DNA from: Burkholderia sp. 4M9327F10
Lineage (GTDB): Bacteria > Pseudomonadota > Gammaproteobacteria > Burkholderiales > Burkholderiaceae
DNA length: 64,000 nucleotides
Direction of reading: 5' to 3'
Assembly: GCF_005503145.1 (NCBI RefSeq)
Contig: NZ_SCNV01000014.1
Location: 1-64,000, forward strand
Positions 29,964-40,174 of the stretch are shown here, piece after piece (positions within the stretch are counted from its first letter, which is position 1; each line of letters opens with the position of its first letter). A program made the position numbers and the translations under genes. Below the pieces are notes generated by a model. The model was not told the DNA's origin. It worked only from the letters and a program-made list of their open reading frames with translations, and did no database searches.

Positions 29964-30809
29964 ATGAATGAATCCGACGCCCCAACGCTCACCACCCAGG
30001 TCGAGTTCGCCGATATTCCGCCGGCCTTCGCGCCGACGCCGGCCCATCCGATCCGAGTGCGCTCGCGGCCGATGCCGGCCGGCGTGCGCATCGCCCGCCA
30101 TACCCACGCGTGGGCACAGGTGGCCTATGCGTCGCGCGGCGTGCTGCGCATCGGCACGCTCGGCACGACGTGGATGGTGCCGCCGTCACGGGCAATCTGG
30201 GTGCCACCGCATGTGACGCACGAAGTGGCGATCGTCGAGGACGCCTTCTTGCGCACGCTGTATATCGACGAAAACGCCGCTCCGCCGGGACTGGATACCT
30301 GCCGTGTGGTGGAGGTGTCGAATCTGCTGCGCGAAGTGATTGCCGCACTCGATATGCCCGGTCTCTCGGCCGCCCGCGAACAGGTGCTCGGCGCGCTGGC
30401 GCTCGATGAGCTGACGCGCTCCGAGCCGCTGCCGCTGTCCGTGCCGATGCCTAACGAAAAGCGTCTGCGGGCGCTGTGCGAAGCAGTGCTTGCGGACCCG
30501 GCCAACTCCGACTCGCTCGAGCAGTGGGCCGCGAGCGTCGGCGCCAGCACCCGCACGATTGCGCGGCTGTTTCGTCAGGAGTTGGGGGTGAGCTTCTCGC
30601 AATGGCGTCAGCAGGCGCTGCTCGCCCGGGCGATTCCGCTGTTAAGCCAGGGGCGGCCGCTCGCACACGTGGCCCAGGAGTTGGGCTATCAAAGCCAGAG
30701 CGCCTTTTCGGCCATGTTCCGGCGCGCCTTCGGCAAGAGTCCGCGCGCCTTCATCGAGCGCGGTTCGGAACGCGACCAGCGCGAGCCCGATGCGCAGGAC
30801 GTCCCTTAG
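29964..30809 (+). CDS. AraC-family transcriptional regulator with cupin sensor
   Basis: 281 residues. The N-terminal cupin domain shows RIARHTHAWAQVAYASRG and VPPSRAIWVPPHVTHEV; the C-terminal AraC DNA-binding domain (about residues 175-275) has ASVGASTRTIARLFRQELGV and ELGYQSQSAFSAMFRRAFGK, the two helix-turn-helices. The open frame runs from 29211, but homology starts at the ATG at 29964. Targets are unknown; the gene ends by sharing bases 30806-30809 with the convergent acetyltransferase. Confidence 0.9.
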   Translation: MNESDAPTLTTQVEFADIPPAFAPTPAHPIRVRSRPMPAGVRIARHTHAWAQVAYASRGVLRIGTLGTTWMVPPSRAIWVPPHVTHEVAIVEDAFLRTLYIDENAAPPGLDTCRVVEVSNLLREVIAALDMPGLSAAREQVLGALALDELTRSEPLPLSVPMPNEKRLRALCEAVLADPANSDSLEQWAASVGASTRTIARLFRQELGVSFSQWRQQALLARAIPLLSQGRPLAHVAQELGYQSQSAFSAMFRRAFGKSPRAFIERGSERDQREPDAQDVP

Positions 30810-31270
30810 ACGCGACGTGCGAGGTGGCGGATCGCCCCGAGTTGCGCGAGGCGCGGCCCGGCGAGCTTGTACCCCATGCGCAGATAGAGCCGCGCCGCGG
30901 GATTGTCGACGAACACGCGCAGTTGCAGTTCGCGCAAGCCCCGCTCGCGCGCCCATTGATGCGAGAGTTCCAGCAGGTAAGTCCCTGCACCGCGCCGCCG
31001 GAAACCATCGGCAATCTGCACGTCGCGGATATGCAGCGAGTCGCCCTCCTCCGTGATGCGCAGCACACCGGCCGCCTGACCGTCCATTTCGAGGATGTAG
31101 TTCTCCGACTCGCGCCAGCTTCCAAGAAACAGATCGCTGCGCCAGACGAGATGGTGCCGGTGATAGTAGCCGCCCATGTTGCTGCGGGTTAGCGCTTCGG
31201 CAAACGCGAAGTCGTCCATGCTGGCTTTGCGCAACTGGAACGGTGACGGTGCATCGGTAGGGACGAACAT
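30806..31270 (-). CDS. GNAT-family N-acetyltransferase
   Basis: 154 residues. Motif A of the GNAT fold is VQIADGFRRRGAGTYLLELS, with Arg-Arg-x-Gly-x-Gly binding the acetyl-CoA pyrophosphate, followed by the typical LRVFVDNPAARLYLRMGYK motif B. Substrate cannot be predicted. It is soluble, with no signal peptide. The stop codon overlaps that of the convergent AraC regulator, so the two transcripts must run into each other. Confidence 0.87.
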   Translation of the reverse strand: MFVPTDAPSPFQLRKASMDDFAFAEALTRSNMGGYYHRHHLVWRSDLFLGSWRESENYILEMDGQAAGVLRITEEGDSLHIRDVQIADGFRRRGAGTYLLELSHQWARERGLRELQLRVFVDNPAARLYLRMGYKLAGPRLAQLGAIRHLARRV

Positions 31271-31508
31271 GACACGGCGGGCAAATAGGTGGTCGGCACA
31301 ACGGTAAAACAGGCGGCCCGTGCTGGCAATGGCTGTTTGTCCCGAGCATCATGGGGACGGATGAAGCGGGGCGGAAGGAAGCACACAAAGCCAGCGGCGA
31401 CCGGCACGCGGCGCAGTTGATGCAAATCCGCGAGACAACAGAACCGCCACCGGCAAAAAAGATAACGTTCTGCTTACATGCTTGCCGCCCGGGGCGCTTT
31501 GATGGCGT

Positions 31509-32816
31509 TCAGACGCCCAGCGCGTGCCGTTCGACGATCCGCTGCACCGCAGCCGGCGTAATCGCCTCCAACGTGTGTCCATCGACGCCGGTAGTGGTGA
31601 CGGCCTGCAGCATGGCGTTATACACAGCCTCTTCAGTCGCCTCCGAGACCGCCTGGAAGAGCGGCGACATCGCGTCGTTGGACAGTTCCTCGAACGCGCC
31701 GACCGCCTTGCGTCGTTGCGGTGTGCGGCGCACCGCAGCAGCCGTCGAAAAGGCAATTGCGTAGTCGCCCGAACCATTCGCCATCGATGAACCGGTGCGG
31801 GCAATGCCGAGGAAGGCGCGCTGCGCCATCCGCGTCAGATTGCGGTCCGAGAGCGGCGCATCCGTCGCAATCACGATGACCACCGAACCGTCGCCGCCGT
31901 GGTCGTCGATTACGCCTTTGAGGTAGTAGCGCCCGAGTTCGCGGCCCACCGGTGCACCGCCTATCGACAGCACGCCGCCGTAGTTGGTCTGCACCAGCAC
32001 GCCGATCGTGTAGCCGCCAAGGCTATGCGGCAGCAGCCGTGAACTGGTGCCTATCCCGCCTTTCCAGCCGAACGCCTGGGTGCCGGTACCCGCCCCCACG
32101 CAGCCTTGCGCCACCGGACCGGCGGTGGCGCCGGCAATCGCCTGCAAGACGTGCTGCGATGTGACATGGCGGCCACGGATGTCGTTCAGGAAACCGTCGT
32201 TGGTCTCGCCCACCACCGCATTGACCGACACGACCCGTTCGTTGCCGGGCTGGGCAAGCGTCCATTCCACCGCGCCCGCCATGCCCTCTGCGACTGACAA
32301 TGTATTGGTCAGGATGACCGGCGTCTCGATCTCGCCGAGTTCTTCGATCTGGGTGGAACCCGCGAACTTGCCGAAGCCGTTGCCGCGCGCAAAGCCAGCA
32401 GGAACCTTGTCCTGGAACAGGTTTCCTGGGTGAGGCAGGATTGCCGTTACGCCTGTGCGGACGCTATCGCCCTGGATCAAGGTGACATGGCCGACCGCGA
32501 CGCCGCTCACATCGGTGATCGCGTTCAACTGGCCAGGCTGCAGCACGCCGGGCCGGGTGCCGAGGTCACGTGCCTGTGCTTGCGATGGAAGCGATCTGGT
32601 GCCCGCCTTGACGGCAACGTGAGTGCCCCCCTCGGCGGCAGCCTTGGGCTGCGCCGCGTCCTTTGAACCAGTCTGCGGGCCGGCGCCCGGATCGCCATCT
32701 GCGCGCTGGGCCAGCGTCAACGAAGGCGCCAGCGCCAGCAGCGCGCCGAGAAGACGGCGGCGATAGGTCATCAGGGTCGTGGGGTACTCGATCGTGCTCA
32801 TGCTTTTTTTCACCAT
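31509..32816 (-). CDS. P1-family (DmpA/BapA-like) self-processing aminopeptidase
   Basis: 435 residues at most. Family landmarks are PGVLQPGQLNAITDVSGVAV near the start of the mature protein and FGWKGGIGTSSRLLPHSLGG near residue 255, the site where relatives cut themselves so that the new N-terminal Ser/Thr becomes the nucleophile. Relatives release N-terminal amino acids or beta-peptides. A signal peptide is visible (TYRRRLLGALLALAPSLTLA), so the enzyme is probably periplasmic. Several starts are possible (32816, 32801, 32771); none has a strong ribosome binding site, and I give the longest. Confidence 0.85.
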   Translation of the reverse strand: MVKKSMSTIEYPTTLMTYRRRLLGALLALAPSLTLAQRADGDPGAGPQTGSKDAAQPKAAAEGGTHVAVKAGTRSLPSQAQARDLGTRPGVLQPGQLNAITDVSGVAVGHVTLIQGDSVRTGVTAILPHPGNLFQDKVPAGFARGNGFGKFAGSTQIEELGEIETPVILTNTLSVAEGMAGAVEWTLAQPGNERVVSVNAVVGETNDGFLNDIRGRHVTSQHVLQAIAGATAGPVAQGCVGAGTGTQAFGWKGGIGTSSRLLPHSLGGYTIGVLVQTNYGGVLSIGGAPVGRELGRYYLKGVIDDHGGDGSVVIVIATDAPLSDRNLTRMAQRAFLGIARTGSSMANGSGDYAIAFSTAAAVRRTPQRRKAVGAFEELSNDAMSPLFQAVSEATEEAVYNAMLQAVTTTGVDGHTLEAITPAAVQRIVERHALGV

Positions 32817-32970
32817 TGGCGTGGACCATATAGGATAAGGCGTCGCCGCCCCGCCACGTTAAACGGTGAAACCAGCCAGCTCCGTCGCGAGCACGCTTAT
32901 TCGTGCCTGCGCGGCGTCTCTCACGCATCGGCTTGCGCTACATCGCTCCATGCCGCACGCCATCGCCCAA

Positions 32971-34170
32971 TCACCGCCGGTTCGATCCCGAGACCACATC
33001 GATCCACACCGCCAGCACCAGAATGCTGCCCTTTACGATCATCTGCCAGTACGCGTCCACGTCGAGCATCGACATGCCATTGTCTAGACTCGCCATCACC
33101 AGCGCGCCGATCAAGGCGCCGTACACGGTCCCCGAGCCGCCGCGCATCGAAGTACCGCCGATAAAGCACGCCGCGATCGCATCTAGCTCACCCATCGAGC
33201 CGGCCGAAGGTGACCCCGCCGCCAGCCGCGCCGTATTGACGATGCCGCCGAACGCGCACATCAAGCCCATCAGCGCGAAGATCGCCAGCTTCACACGGTT
33301 CGTATTCACGCCCGACAGGCGCGTCGCTTCGAGGTTGGAGCCCACCGCGTAGATGCGGCGCCCAAACACGGTTTGCGTCGCGATCCAGGTGAAGATGCCG
33401 AGCAGCGCCAGCAGCAGCAACACCGGCACCGGAATGCCGCCGTAGCGGTCGAGCGTCGCCACAAAGGCAAACAGGATCACGCCCGCGCCGACAATCTTCG
33501 CCACGTCCTGCCAGAGCGGCACCACCTGCAACTGATAGCGCTGCCGGTTGCGCCGCTGCCGCACCGTCAGGAGCGCCAGCAGCGCGAACAGCACGACGGC
33601 GAGCGTATCGCCCGCGAACTGCGGCAAATAGCCCTGACCGAGGAACACAAAGTTATCGGACACCGGCGCAATGGTCGAGCCGCCTGTCACGCCGAGCAGA
33701 ATGCCGCGATAGGCCAGCATGCCGCCCAGGCCGACGATGAACGACGGCACCCGCCGGTACGTCGACCACCAGCCGTTGAAGAGGCCCACGAGCACGCCGA
33801 GCACCAGCACTACCGGCACGGTGACGCCGATCGGCCAATGGCGGTTGACGTCGAGTATCGCCGCAACGCCGCCGAGCAGGCCCAGCAGTGACCCCACCGA
33901 CAAATCGATCTCGCCCGCGATGATGACGAACACCATGCCGCACGCCAGCATTCCCGTGATCGACATCTGCCGCAGCAGGTTCGAGAGATTGCGCGGCGTG
34001 ATAAATGCGCCGCTGGTCAGAAACGAGAAGAAGATCCAGATGGCTGCCACGGCGAACAGCAGCGCGAGAATCTTGTAGCGCGCAAACAGTTGCTGCAGGC
34101 GCTGCGCCCCGCCGAACGAAGCATGCGCTGAGGCGTCCTTGGGGGGTTGGGAAGTGACGTCGGGAGTCAT
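32971..34170 (-). CDS. xylH: Xylose ABC transporter permease XylH
   Basis: Inner-membrane permease of 399 residues with about ten to eleven hydrophobic segments, of the RbsC/XylH family. Family features are [20 protein letters not shown] near residue 85 and the conserved cytoplasmic loop ending [25 protein letters not shown], which contacts the ATPase. It passes xylose delivered by XylF into the cytosol. Its ATG overlaps the xylG stop by four bases (34167-34170). It is the last gene of the xylABFGH cluster. Confidence 0.93.
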   Translation of the reverse strand: MTPDVTSQPPKDASAHASFGGAQRLQQLFARYKILALLFAVAAIWIFFSFLTSGAFITPRNLSNLLRQMSITGMLACGMVFVIIAGEIDLSVGSLLGLLGGVAAILDVNRHWPIGVTVPVVLVLGVLVGLFNGWWSTYRRVPSFIVGLGGMLAYRGILLGVTGGSTIAPVSDNFVFLGQGYLPQFAGDTLAVVLFALLALLTVRQRRNRQRYQLQVVPLWQDVAKIVGAGVILFAFVATLDRYGGIPVPVLLLLALLGIFTWIATQTVFGRRIYAVGSNLEATRLSGVNTNRVKLAIFALMGLMCAFGGIVNTARLAAGSPSAGSMGELDAIAACFIGGTSMRGGSGTVYGALIGALVMASLDNGMSMLDVDAYWQMIVKGSILVLAVWIDVVSGSNRR

Positions 34171-35726
34171 GCTGCGCTCGCTCCGGTTAGATTCGTGGGT
34201 CGCTGCGCCGGACGGATCGCGGCGGTGAGAATGTCCTCCTGCGTCAGGCCGTCGTTGACGAAGTCGCCGCGCAGTTCGCCCTCGCCGATCACCAGCACGC
34301 GATCGCTGATACCGAGCACCTCGGGCATTTCCGACGACACCATCACGATCGACATGCCGCGCTGCGCGAGCTGCACGATCAGTTTGTAGATTTCATATTT
34401 GGCGCCCACGTCGACGCCGCGAGTCGGCTCATCGAGAATCAGCACCTTCGGGTCGGTCAGCAGCATGCGGGTAAGCACGGCTTTCTGCTGGTTGCCGCCG
34501 GAGAGGCTGGCAATCGGGAGCATCGGATGCGCCGCGCGCACCGAGAGCCGCTTCATCTCCGTGTGTATCGTATCGAGTTCGGCTGCCGAATCGATACGCG
34601 CCCCGCCGGCAAAGCGCTGCAAGACCGACAAGGTAATGTTGTGCCCCACACTCAGGTGCGGCACGATGCCGTGACGCTTGCGATCCTCGGGCACCATGGC
34701 GATGCCGGCGCGGATCGCATCGGCCGGTGCGCGTATCTTCAGCGGCTTGCCTTCGAGCAGCACGGTCGCTTCGCTTACGCCCGGATAGGCGCCGAAGATC
34801 GACTGCATCAATTCCGTGCGCCCCGCTCCCACCAGTCCCGCCACGCCGAGTATCTCGCCGCGTCTCAAACTGAACGACACATCGTCGACCCGTTTGCGGC
34901 GCGGGTTGGTGACATCGAAACAGCTCACGTGACGCGCTTCGAAGATGACCTCGCCAAGCGGCCGCGGCTCGCGCGGAAACAGGTTGGTAATCTCGCGGCC
35001 TACCATCATGGCGATGATGCGATCGGTGGTCAGCGTGCGCATCGGTTCGGTAGCGACATGCCGGCCGTCGCGGATCACGGTGATCGTGTCGCATACGGCT
35101 TCGACCTCGTCGAGCTTGTGCGAGATATACACGCAGGCCACACCGCGCCGCTTCAGATCGCGCACGATGTCGAGCAGAATCTGCGTTTCCGCGCTGGTCA
35201 GCGACGACGACGGCTCGTCGAGAATCAGGAGCTTCGCGCGCTTGTTGAGCGCCTTGGCAATCTCGATCAGCTGTTGATGGCCGCCGCCGTAGTTCATCAC
35301 CGGCTGTGCGACATTAATGCCCTCGATATGCAGTTCGCGCAGCAGTTCGTCGGCGCGCTGGAACATCGCCGCGTAGTTCATGCGCCCGCCGGGCAGGGTG
35401 ATTTCGTTGCCCAGAAAAATGTTCTCGGCCACCGACAACTCCGGCACCAGCATCAACTCCTGGTGGATGATGACGATGCCGGCGTGTTCGGTATCGCGCA
35501 CGCTGGCCGCCTTCAGCGGCTGCCCTTCCCAGAGGATTTCACCCTCCCACGTGCCGTACGGATAAACACCGGAAAGCACCTTCATCAGCGTCGACTTGCC
35601 CGCGCCGTTTTCTCCGCACAGGCCGACGCACTCGCCGGGCGCAACCGCGAGGTCGATACCGTCGAGCGCCTTCACGCCGGAGAACGCCTTGACGATGTTG
35701 TGCATCGCCAGTAGAGGTTGCGTCAT
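34167..35726 (-). CDS. xylG: Xylose ABC transporter ATP-binding protein XylG
   Basis: 519 residues in two fused ABC cassettes, as in all sugar ATPases of the RbsA/XylG type. The first has Walker [16 protein letters not shown], signature [12 protein letters not shown] and Walker [12 protein letters not shown]; the second has the degenerate Walker [13 protein letters not shown] and [13 protein letters not shown]. Start is the ATG at 35726 ([15 protein letters not shown]), nine bases after AGG, giving a length close to E. coli XylG (513); the frame is open further to 35795. It sits between xylF and xylH. Confidence 0.93.
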   Translation of the reverse strand: MTQPLLAMHNIVKAFSGVKALDGIDLAVAPGECVGLCGENGAGKSTLMKVLSGVYPYGTWEGEILWEGQPLKAASVRDTEHAGIVIIHQELMLVPELSVAENIFLGNEITLPGGRMNYAAMFQRADELLRELHIEGINVAQPVMNYGGGHQQLIEIAKALNKRAKLLILDEPSSSLTSAETQILLDIVRDLKRRGVACVYISHKLDEVEAVCDTITVIRDGRHVATEPMRTLTTDRIIAMMVGREITNLFPREPRPLGEVIFEARHVSCFDVTNPRRKRVDDVSFSLRRGEILGVAGLVGAGRTELMQSIFGAYPGVSEATVLLEGKPLKIRAPADAIRAGIAMVPEDRKRHGIVPHLSVGHNITLSVLQRFAGGARIDSAAELDTIHTEMKRLSVRAAHPMLPIASLSGGNQQKAVLTRMLLTDPKVLILDEPTRGVDVGAKYEIYKLIVQLAQRGMSIVMVSSEMPEVLGISDRVLVIGEGELRGDFVNDGLTQEDILTAAIRPAQRPTNLTGASAA

Positions 35727-35806
35727 ACCCATTTGCCTCGCTACAAGAAGCGCGGCAACGCCGCTGCGTGTCATGCGCAGCCGGCGCCGCCGCACGTCGA
35801 TTCCAC

Positions 35807-36835
35807 TTATTGGCTCGCGAGCTGCGCCTGGGTATAGAAACCGTCCTTCACGACCACATCCACGTTGCTCCTGGTGAGAAGCGTCGGTTGCAGCAGGATG
35901 GTGTCCACCTTCTTCTTGCCGTTGTCGTACTGGGCGTTATAGGCAGGCTTCTCGCCCTTCGCGAGCTGCACGGCAAGGTTCGCGGCCTGGCTGGCAATCA
36001 GCTTGAGCGGCTTGTAGACGGTCATCGTCTGCGTGCCGGCAATCAGGCGCTTGACGGCGGCAAGGTCCGCGTCCTGCCCCGACACGGGCACCTTGCCGGC
36101 CAGGTGCTGCGCGGCGAGCGCCTGAATCGCGCCGCCTGCCGTGCCGTCGTTCGACGCCACCACCGCATCGATCTTGTTGTTGTTCGCGGTCAGCGCATCC
36201 TCCATGATGCGCAGAGCCGTCGACGCGCTCCACTCCGGCACCCACTGCTGGCCGACTACCTTGATATCGCCACGGTCGATGGCCGGCTTGAGGACCTTCA
36301 TCTGACCTTCGCGCAGCATCTTGGCGTTGTTGTCGGTGGGCGCACCGCCGAGCATGAAGTAGTTGCCCTTCGGTTGCGCGTCGAAGACGCCCTGGGCCTG
36401 CAGTTCGCCGACCTTCTCGTTATCGAACGAGACATAGGCGTCGATATCGGCGTCGAGAATCAGCCGGTCGTACGACACGACCTTGATGCCCGCCTTCTTC
36501 GCTTCGGCTACCACGTTACCGAGCGTTTTCGAATTGAACGGCACGATCACGATGACGTCGACGCCGCGCGAAATCAGGTTTTCGATCTGCGAGATCTGCC
36601 GCTCTTCACTGGCGTCGGCCGATTGCACCGAGACCTTGGCGCCGAGCTTTTCCGCCGCAGCGACGAAATAGTCGCGATCGCGCGACCAGCGTTCGACCCG
36701 CAGGTCGTCGATACAGAAACCGATTTCCGGATGATCCTTGCTCGCGTGCGCGAGCGGCGCGGCGAGCGACAGGCTGGCGAGCACCGCTCCACACACGAGC
36801 GAACTCAGAACGGAACGGCGCGTTGCGAATTTCAT
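35807..36835 (-). CDS. xylF: Periplasmic xylose-binding protein XylF
   Basis: 342 residues with a signal peptide ([20 protein letters not shown], likely cleaved after AHA). The mature protein follows E. coli XylF closely: [52 protein letters not shown], and [20 protein letters not shown], which include the sugar-binding Arg, Asp and Asn residues. It captures xylose and docks on XylGH. An AGAGAGGAGTGAGAC ribosome binding site precedes the ATG. Confidence 0.95.
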   Translation of the reverse strand: MKFATRRSVLSSLVCGAVLASLSLAAPLAHASKDHPEIGFCIDDLRVERWSRDRDYFVAAAEKLGAKVSVQSADASEERQISQIENLISRGVDVIVIVPFNSKTLGNVVAEAKKAGIKVVSYDRLILDADIDAYVSFDNEKVGELQAQGVFDAQPKGNYFMLGGAPTDNNAKMLREGQMKVLKPAIDRGDIKVVGQQWVPEWSASTALRIMEDALTANNNKIDAVVASNDGTAGGAIQALAAQHLAGKVPVSGQDADLAAVKRLIAGTQTMTVYKPLKLIASQAANLAVQLAKGEKPAYNAQYDNGKKKVDTILLQPTLLTRSNVDVVVKDGFYTQAQLASQ

Positions 36836-37043
36836 GTCTCACTCCTCTCTCTTATAGCCGGCAAGGCCGGATTGGCGGCCTGCGCAATATAGCGTTGGGC
36901 CGTATGGACAAGCACTAAGGACTACTATGGACTTCCGCTTGCGGCGCGGCCGGGGCGATGCTCAACCGCGCGTTTCTCTGATGCTTTCTATTCGGCGTCC
37001 CGCTGCGGCAAGACACAAGACGCCGGGCGCCCGAAACCAGGCG
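36836..37043. other. xylB-xylF spacer
   Basis: 208 bases separate xylB from xylF while all other gaps in the cluster are small. No gene and no clear terminator are seen. It may hold a second promoter for the transporter genes, allowing xylFGH to be expressed more strongly than xylAB. Confidence 0.4.
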
Positions 37044-38522
37044 CTAGGCGTGCGTGGCAAACAGCGGTTCAAGCGCCCGATACAGCGCACGAAAGGTCGG
37101 GCGCCGTTCGTTGCTGTACCACGCATGACGCGCCATGTCCGGTTCGCGTACGGCGAGAATCTCCGGTGTCGGGCAGATCGCATCGAGCGCCGCGCCGGGT
37201 TCCAGTGCCAGATGCGCGAGCCGCGCCGCACCCAGCGCCGGGCCGACTTCGCCGCCGGCGCGCAAGGTCAGCGGGCGCCCGGCGAGATCCGCCAGCATCT
37301 GGGTCCAGTACGCACTACGCGAACCGCCGCCGATCACCGATATCTCGTCGGGCACGAGCCCTGCCGCATGCAGCGCATCCATACCGTCGAGCAAGGCAAA
37401 GCCCACGCCTTCCAGCGTCGCGTTCGCCAGATCGGCGCGGCCTGTCTGCGGCGCGAGGCCGTAAAACACGCCCTTCGCATTGACGTTGTTGTGCGGCGTG
37501 CGCTCGCCCGACAGATACGGCAGGAACCACGGCCGCCGGTCGCGCGCTTCGCGTTCGGCATCGGCGAGCAGCGCGGCGACATCGGCGTAGCCGCTCAGTT
37601 GCGCCGTGAAATCGAGGCAGCCGGCCGCATTGAGCATCACCGACATCAGATGCCATGTCTGCGGCAACGCATGACAGAAGCTGTGCACTGCCGAAGCGGG
37701 GTTGGCAAGAAAGCCGTCGGACACCGCGAAATACACGCCCGAAGTACCGAGCGAGAGCATCGCCTGCTTCGGTTTGACAATGCCCACGCCTACCGCGCCC
37801 GCCGCGTTATCGCCGCCGCCCGCCACCACGGGAATCTCGCGCAGGCCCCACTCGCGTGCGAGTTCAGGTTTGAGCAGGCCGGTCACCTGGTTGCCCTCGA
37901 AGACCTTCGGCATCTGCTCCTGCGACAGGCCGCAGGCACCGAGCAACGCCGCGCTATAGTCGCGTTTCGCCATGTCGAGCCAGAGCGTGCCCGCCGCATC
38001 CGACGCATCGGTGGCAAAGCCGCCGGTCAGTCGATAGCGTAGATAGTCTTTCGGCAACAGGACATGAGCGATGCGCGCAAAGATCTCCGGTTCGTGTTTG
38101 CGGACCCATAGGAGTTTGGGCGCCGTAAACCCCGGCATCGCCAGATTGCCCGCCACGCTGCGCAGTTGCGGCACAGCAGTTTCGAGTTCACGGCATTCGA
38201 CATCCGAGCGCCCGTCATTCCATAGAATCGCCGGGCGCAACACGTCGCCTTGCGCATCCAGCAAGGTCGCGCCATGCATCTGGCCGGTGAGGCCCAGCGC
38301 TTCGATCTGCTGCGCGCCGATGCCGGCGGCGCGCGCCTGCGCGAGCAGCTCGGCAAGCGCCGCGGTGCTCGCCTGCCACCAGTCCTGCGGCGCCTGTTCC
38401 GACCAGCGCGGCTGCGGCCGGCTCACCGAAAGCGAATGCGAGGCGCTCGCGCGCACCTGGCCGTTGCGGTCGAGCAGCACGGCCTTGACGCCGGACGTGC
38501 CGAGGTCGATACCGATGAACAT
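37044..38522 (-). CDS. xylB: Xylulokinase XylB
   Basis: FGGY-family kinase of 492 residues that phosphorylates D-xylulose to xylulose 5-phosphate. The N-terminal phosphate-binding motif is MFIGIDLGTSGVKAVLLDRN; LGLTGQMHGATLLD carries the substrate-binding region, and AVGVGIVKPKQAMLSLGTSG and VIGGGSRSAYWTQMLADL are the nucleotide-binding parts. Length matches E. coli XylB (484). It starts 14 bases after xylA ends and is surely cotranscribed with it. Confidence 0.95.
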   Translation of the reverse strand: MFIGIDLGTSGVKAVLLDRNGQVRASASHSLSVSRPQPRWSEQAPQDWWQASTAALAELLAQARAAGIGAQQIEALGLTGQMHGATLLDAQGDVLRPAILWNDGRSDVECRELETAVPQLRSVAGNLAMPGFTAPKLLWVRKHEPEIFARIAHVLLPKDYLRYRLTGGFATDASDAAGTLWLDMAKRDYSAALLGACGLSQEQMPKVFEGNQVTGLLKPELAREWGLREIPVVAGGGDNAAGAVGVGIVKPKQAMLSLGTSGVYFAVSDGFLANPASAVHSFCHALPQTWHLMSVMLNAAGCLDFTAQLSGYADVAALLADAEREARDRRPWFLPYLSGERTPHNNVNAKGVFYGLAPQTGRADLANATLEGVGFALLDGMDALHAAGLVPDEISVIGGGSRSAYWTQMLADLAGRPLTLRAGGEVGPALGAARLAHLALEPGAALDAICPTPEILAVREPDMARHAWYSNERRPTFRALYRALEPLFATHA

Positions 38523-38536
38523 GTTGCAATCCTCTC

Positions 38537-39859
38537 CTAACGCAGACCGTAGACCGCCTGGTTCACGACATTTTCCAGCCGCTCCTGCTGGCCGCTCGCA
38601 TGCTGCGGATTCAGGCCGCGATCGAGCGCGTCGCTTGCGAGGGTCGCCAGCGAGTAGCCGCCGGCAAGGATCTTGCGGCCGAATTCGCCGTCCCAGCCGG
38701 CGTAACGCTGACGCTTGAACTGTTCGAGGCGGTCGTTTTCGATCAGCACCGCCGCCCGCTCGATGGCCAGCGCCAGATTGTCGATTGCGCCGATATGGCC
38801 ATAGAACAGGTCCTCGGCATCGACGCTCTGGCGCCGCACCTTGGCATCGAAGTTCATGCCGCCGGTCGTAAAGCCGCCGTGCCTGAGGATTTCGTAAAAG
38901 GCGAGCGTCAGTTCCTCGACGCTGTTCGGAAACTGGTCCGTGTCCCAGCCGTTTTGCGGATCGCCGCGATTCGCGTCGACGCTGCCGAAGATGCCGAGCG
39001 CGAACGCCGTGGCAATCTCATGATGAAACGAGTGCCCTGCGAGCGTCGCGTGATTGGCCTCGATGTTGACGCGGATTTCGTTCTGCAAGCCGTACTGCGT
39101 GAGAAAGCCGTGCACGGCGGCGACGTCGTAATCGTATTGATGCTTGGTCGGCTCCTGCGGTTTCGGCTCGATCAGCAGCGTGCCCTTGAAGCCGATCTTA
39201 TGCGCATGCTCGACCACCATGGTGAGAAAGCGCGCGAACTGATCGCGCTCGCGCTTGAGGTCGGTGTTGAGCAGTGTGTCGTAGCCTTCGCGGCCGCCCC
39301 ACAGCACGTAGTTCTCGCCGCCCAGCCGTTGGGTGGCGTCGAGCGCATGACGCACCTGGGTGGCGGCGAACGCGAACACGTCGGGGTTCGGACTGGTCGC
39401 CGCACCGCCCGCGTAACGCGGGTGCGAAAACAGGTTCGCCGTGCCCCACAGCAGCCTGACACCGGTGTCCTGCTGCTTGCGCGCCAGATAGTCGGAGATA
39501 CGCGCGAAGTTCTGGCTGTACTCCTTCAGGCTGCTGCCTTCCGGCGCGACATCGGTATCGTGGAACGTATAGTAAGCGGTGCCGATCTTCGAGAAAAATT
39601 CGAACGCGGCGTCGGCTTTCTGGTGCGCGCGCTCCATCGCGTCGCCGGGTAGCTGCCACGGGCGCACGAAGGTGCCCTGGCCGAAGATGTCGACGCCTGG
39701 CCACACGAAGGTATGCCAATAGCAGACCGCGATGCGCAGATGCTCTTCAAGCGTCTTGCCGAGCACGCGCTTCGTGCGATCGTAATGGTGAAAGGCGAGT
39801 GGATTGTCCGATTGCGGGCCTTCATAACGGACAGCGGGAATGTGTTCGAAGTAGGACAT
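38537..39859 (-). CDS. xylA: Xylose isomerase XylA
   Basis: Metal-dependent isomerase of 440 residues that converts D-xylose to D-xylulose in the cytosol. The class II enzyme signature is seen: [19 protein letters not shown] with the active-site His and Asp, [18 protein letters not shown] with metal-binding Glu and Lys, and [16 protein letters not shown] with further metal ligands. First gene of the operon; the AGGAGACGC before the ATG is a good ribosome binding site. It is divergent from xylR across a 315-base control region. Confidence 0.96.
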   Translation of the reverse strand: MSYFEHIPAVRYEGPQSDNPLAFHHYDRTKRVLGKTLEEHLRIAVCYWHTFVWPGVDIFGQGTFVRPWQLPGDAMERAHQKADAAFEFFSKIGTAYYTFHDTDVAPEGSSLKEYSQNFARISDYLARKQQDTGVRLLWGTANLFSHPRYAGGAATSPNPDVFAFAATQVRHALDATQRLGGENYVLWGGREGYDTLLNTDLKRERDQFARFLTMVVEHAHKIGFKGTLLIEPKPQEPTKHQYDYDVAAVHGFLTQYGLQNEIRVNIEANHATLAGHSFHHEIATAFALGIFGSVDANRGDPQNGWDTDQFPNSVEELTLAFYEILRHGGFTTGGMNFDAKVRRQSVDAEDLFYGHIGAIDNLALAIERAAVLIENDRLEQFKRQRYAGWDGEFGRKILAGGYSLATLASDALDRGLNPQHASGQQERLENVVNQAVYGLR

Positions 39860-40174
39860 GAGCGTCTCCTTTTATGTTGCAGCGCAACCCGGGCAAATGC
39901 GATGCCGCGCTCTGCAGCATGCCTGCAACGGGTTCGACAAGCTGACGCCATGCTGCCGCGCACGGCAGCGGCCCGCAATTGCGAAATTGCGCAGCCTGGC
40001 TAATGTTTCTCACCGCTTACGCTACCGCCTTGCACATGTGAGGCAATCCCGGCCTAAAATAACCGGACGCTTAAAAAGCCGGTGTAGAACGGGCCTCGCC
40101 CGCTGCACCCACCGCAACTACGTTGCATGGCGCCGAAGCAAGCGCTCAGGCGCTAACTCCGGCCGACAGGAGAC
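39860..40174. promoter_or_regulatory. xylA-xylR divergent control region
   Basis: 315 bases shared by the divergent xylA and xylR genes. No gene is seen. The best operator candidate is at 39975-39991; AATTGCG is directly repeated with an 8-base step (39977-39983 and 39985-39991), and GCAATT/AATTGC also form an inverted repeat around GCGA. XylR would be expected to bind somewhere in this spacer to activate xylA. Confidence 0.5.
39975..39991. promoter_or_regulatory. Candidate XylR operator
   Basis: GCAATTGCGAAATTGCG contains both an inverted repeat (GCAATT...AATTGC) and a direct repeat of AATTGCG. It lies 116 bases upstream of xylA. E. coli XylR sites are AT-rich direct repeats containing GAAA and AATT, which this loosely resembles. 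Assignment is inference. Confidence 0.4.

Noticed and set aside
34527..35714. 395-residue plus-strand frame over xylG
   Set aside because: Shadow of xylG in GC-rich DNA; composition and lack of motifs argue against a gene.
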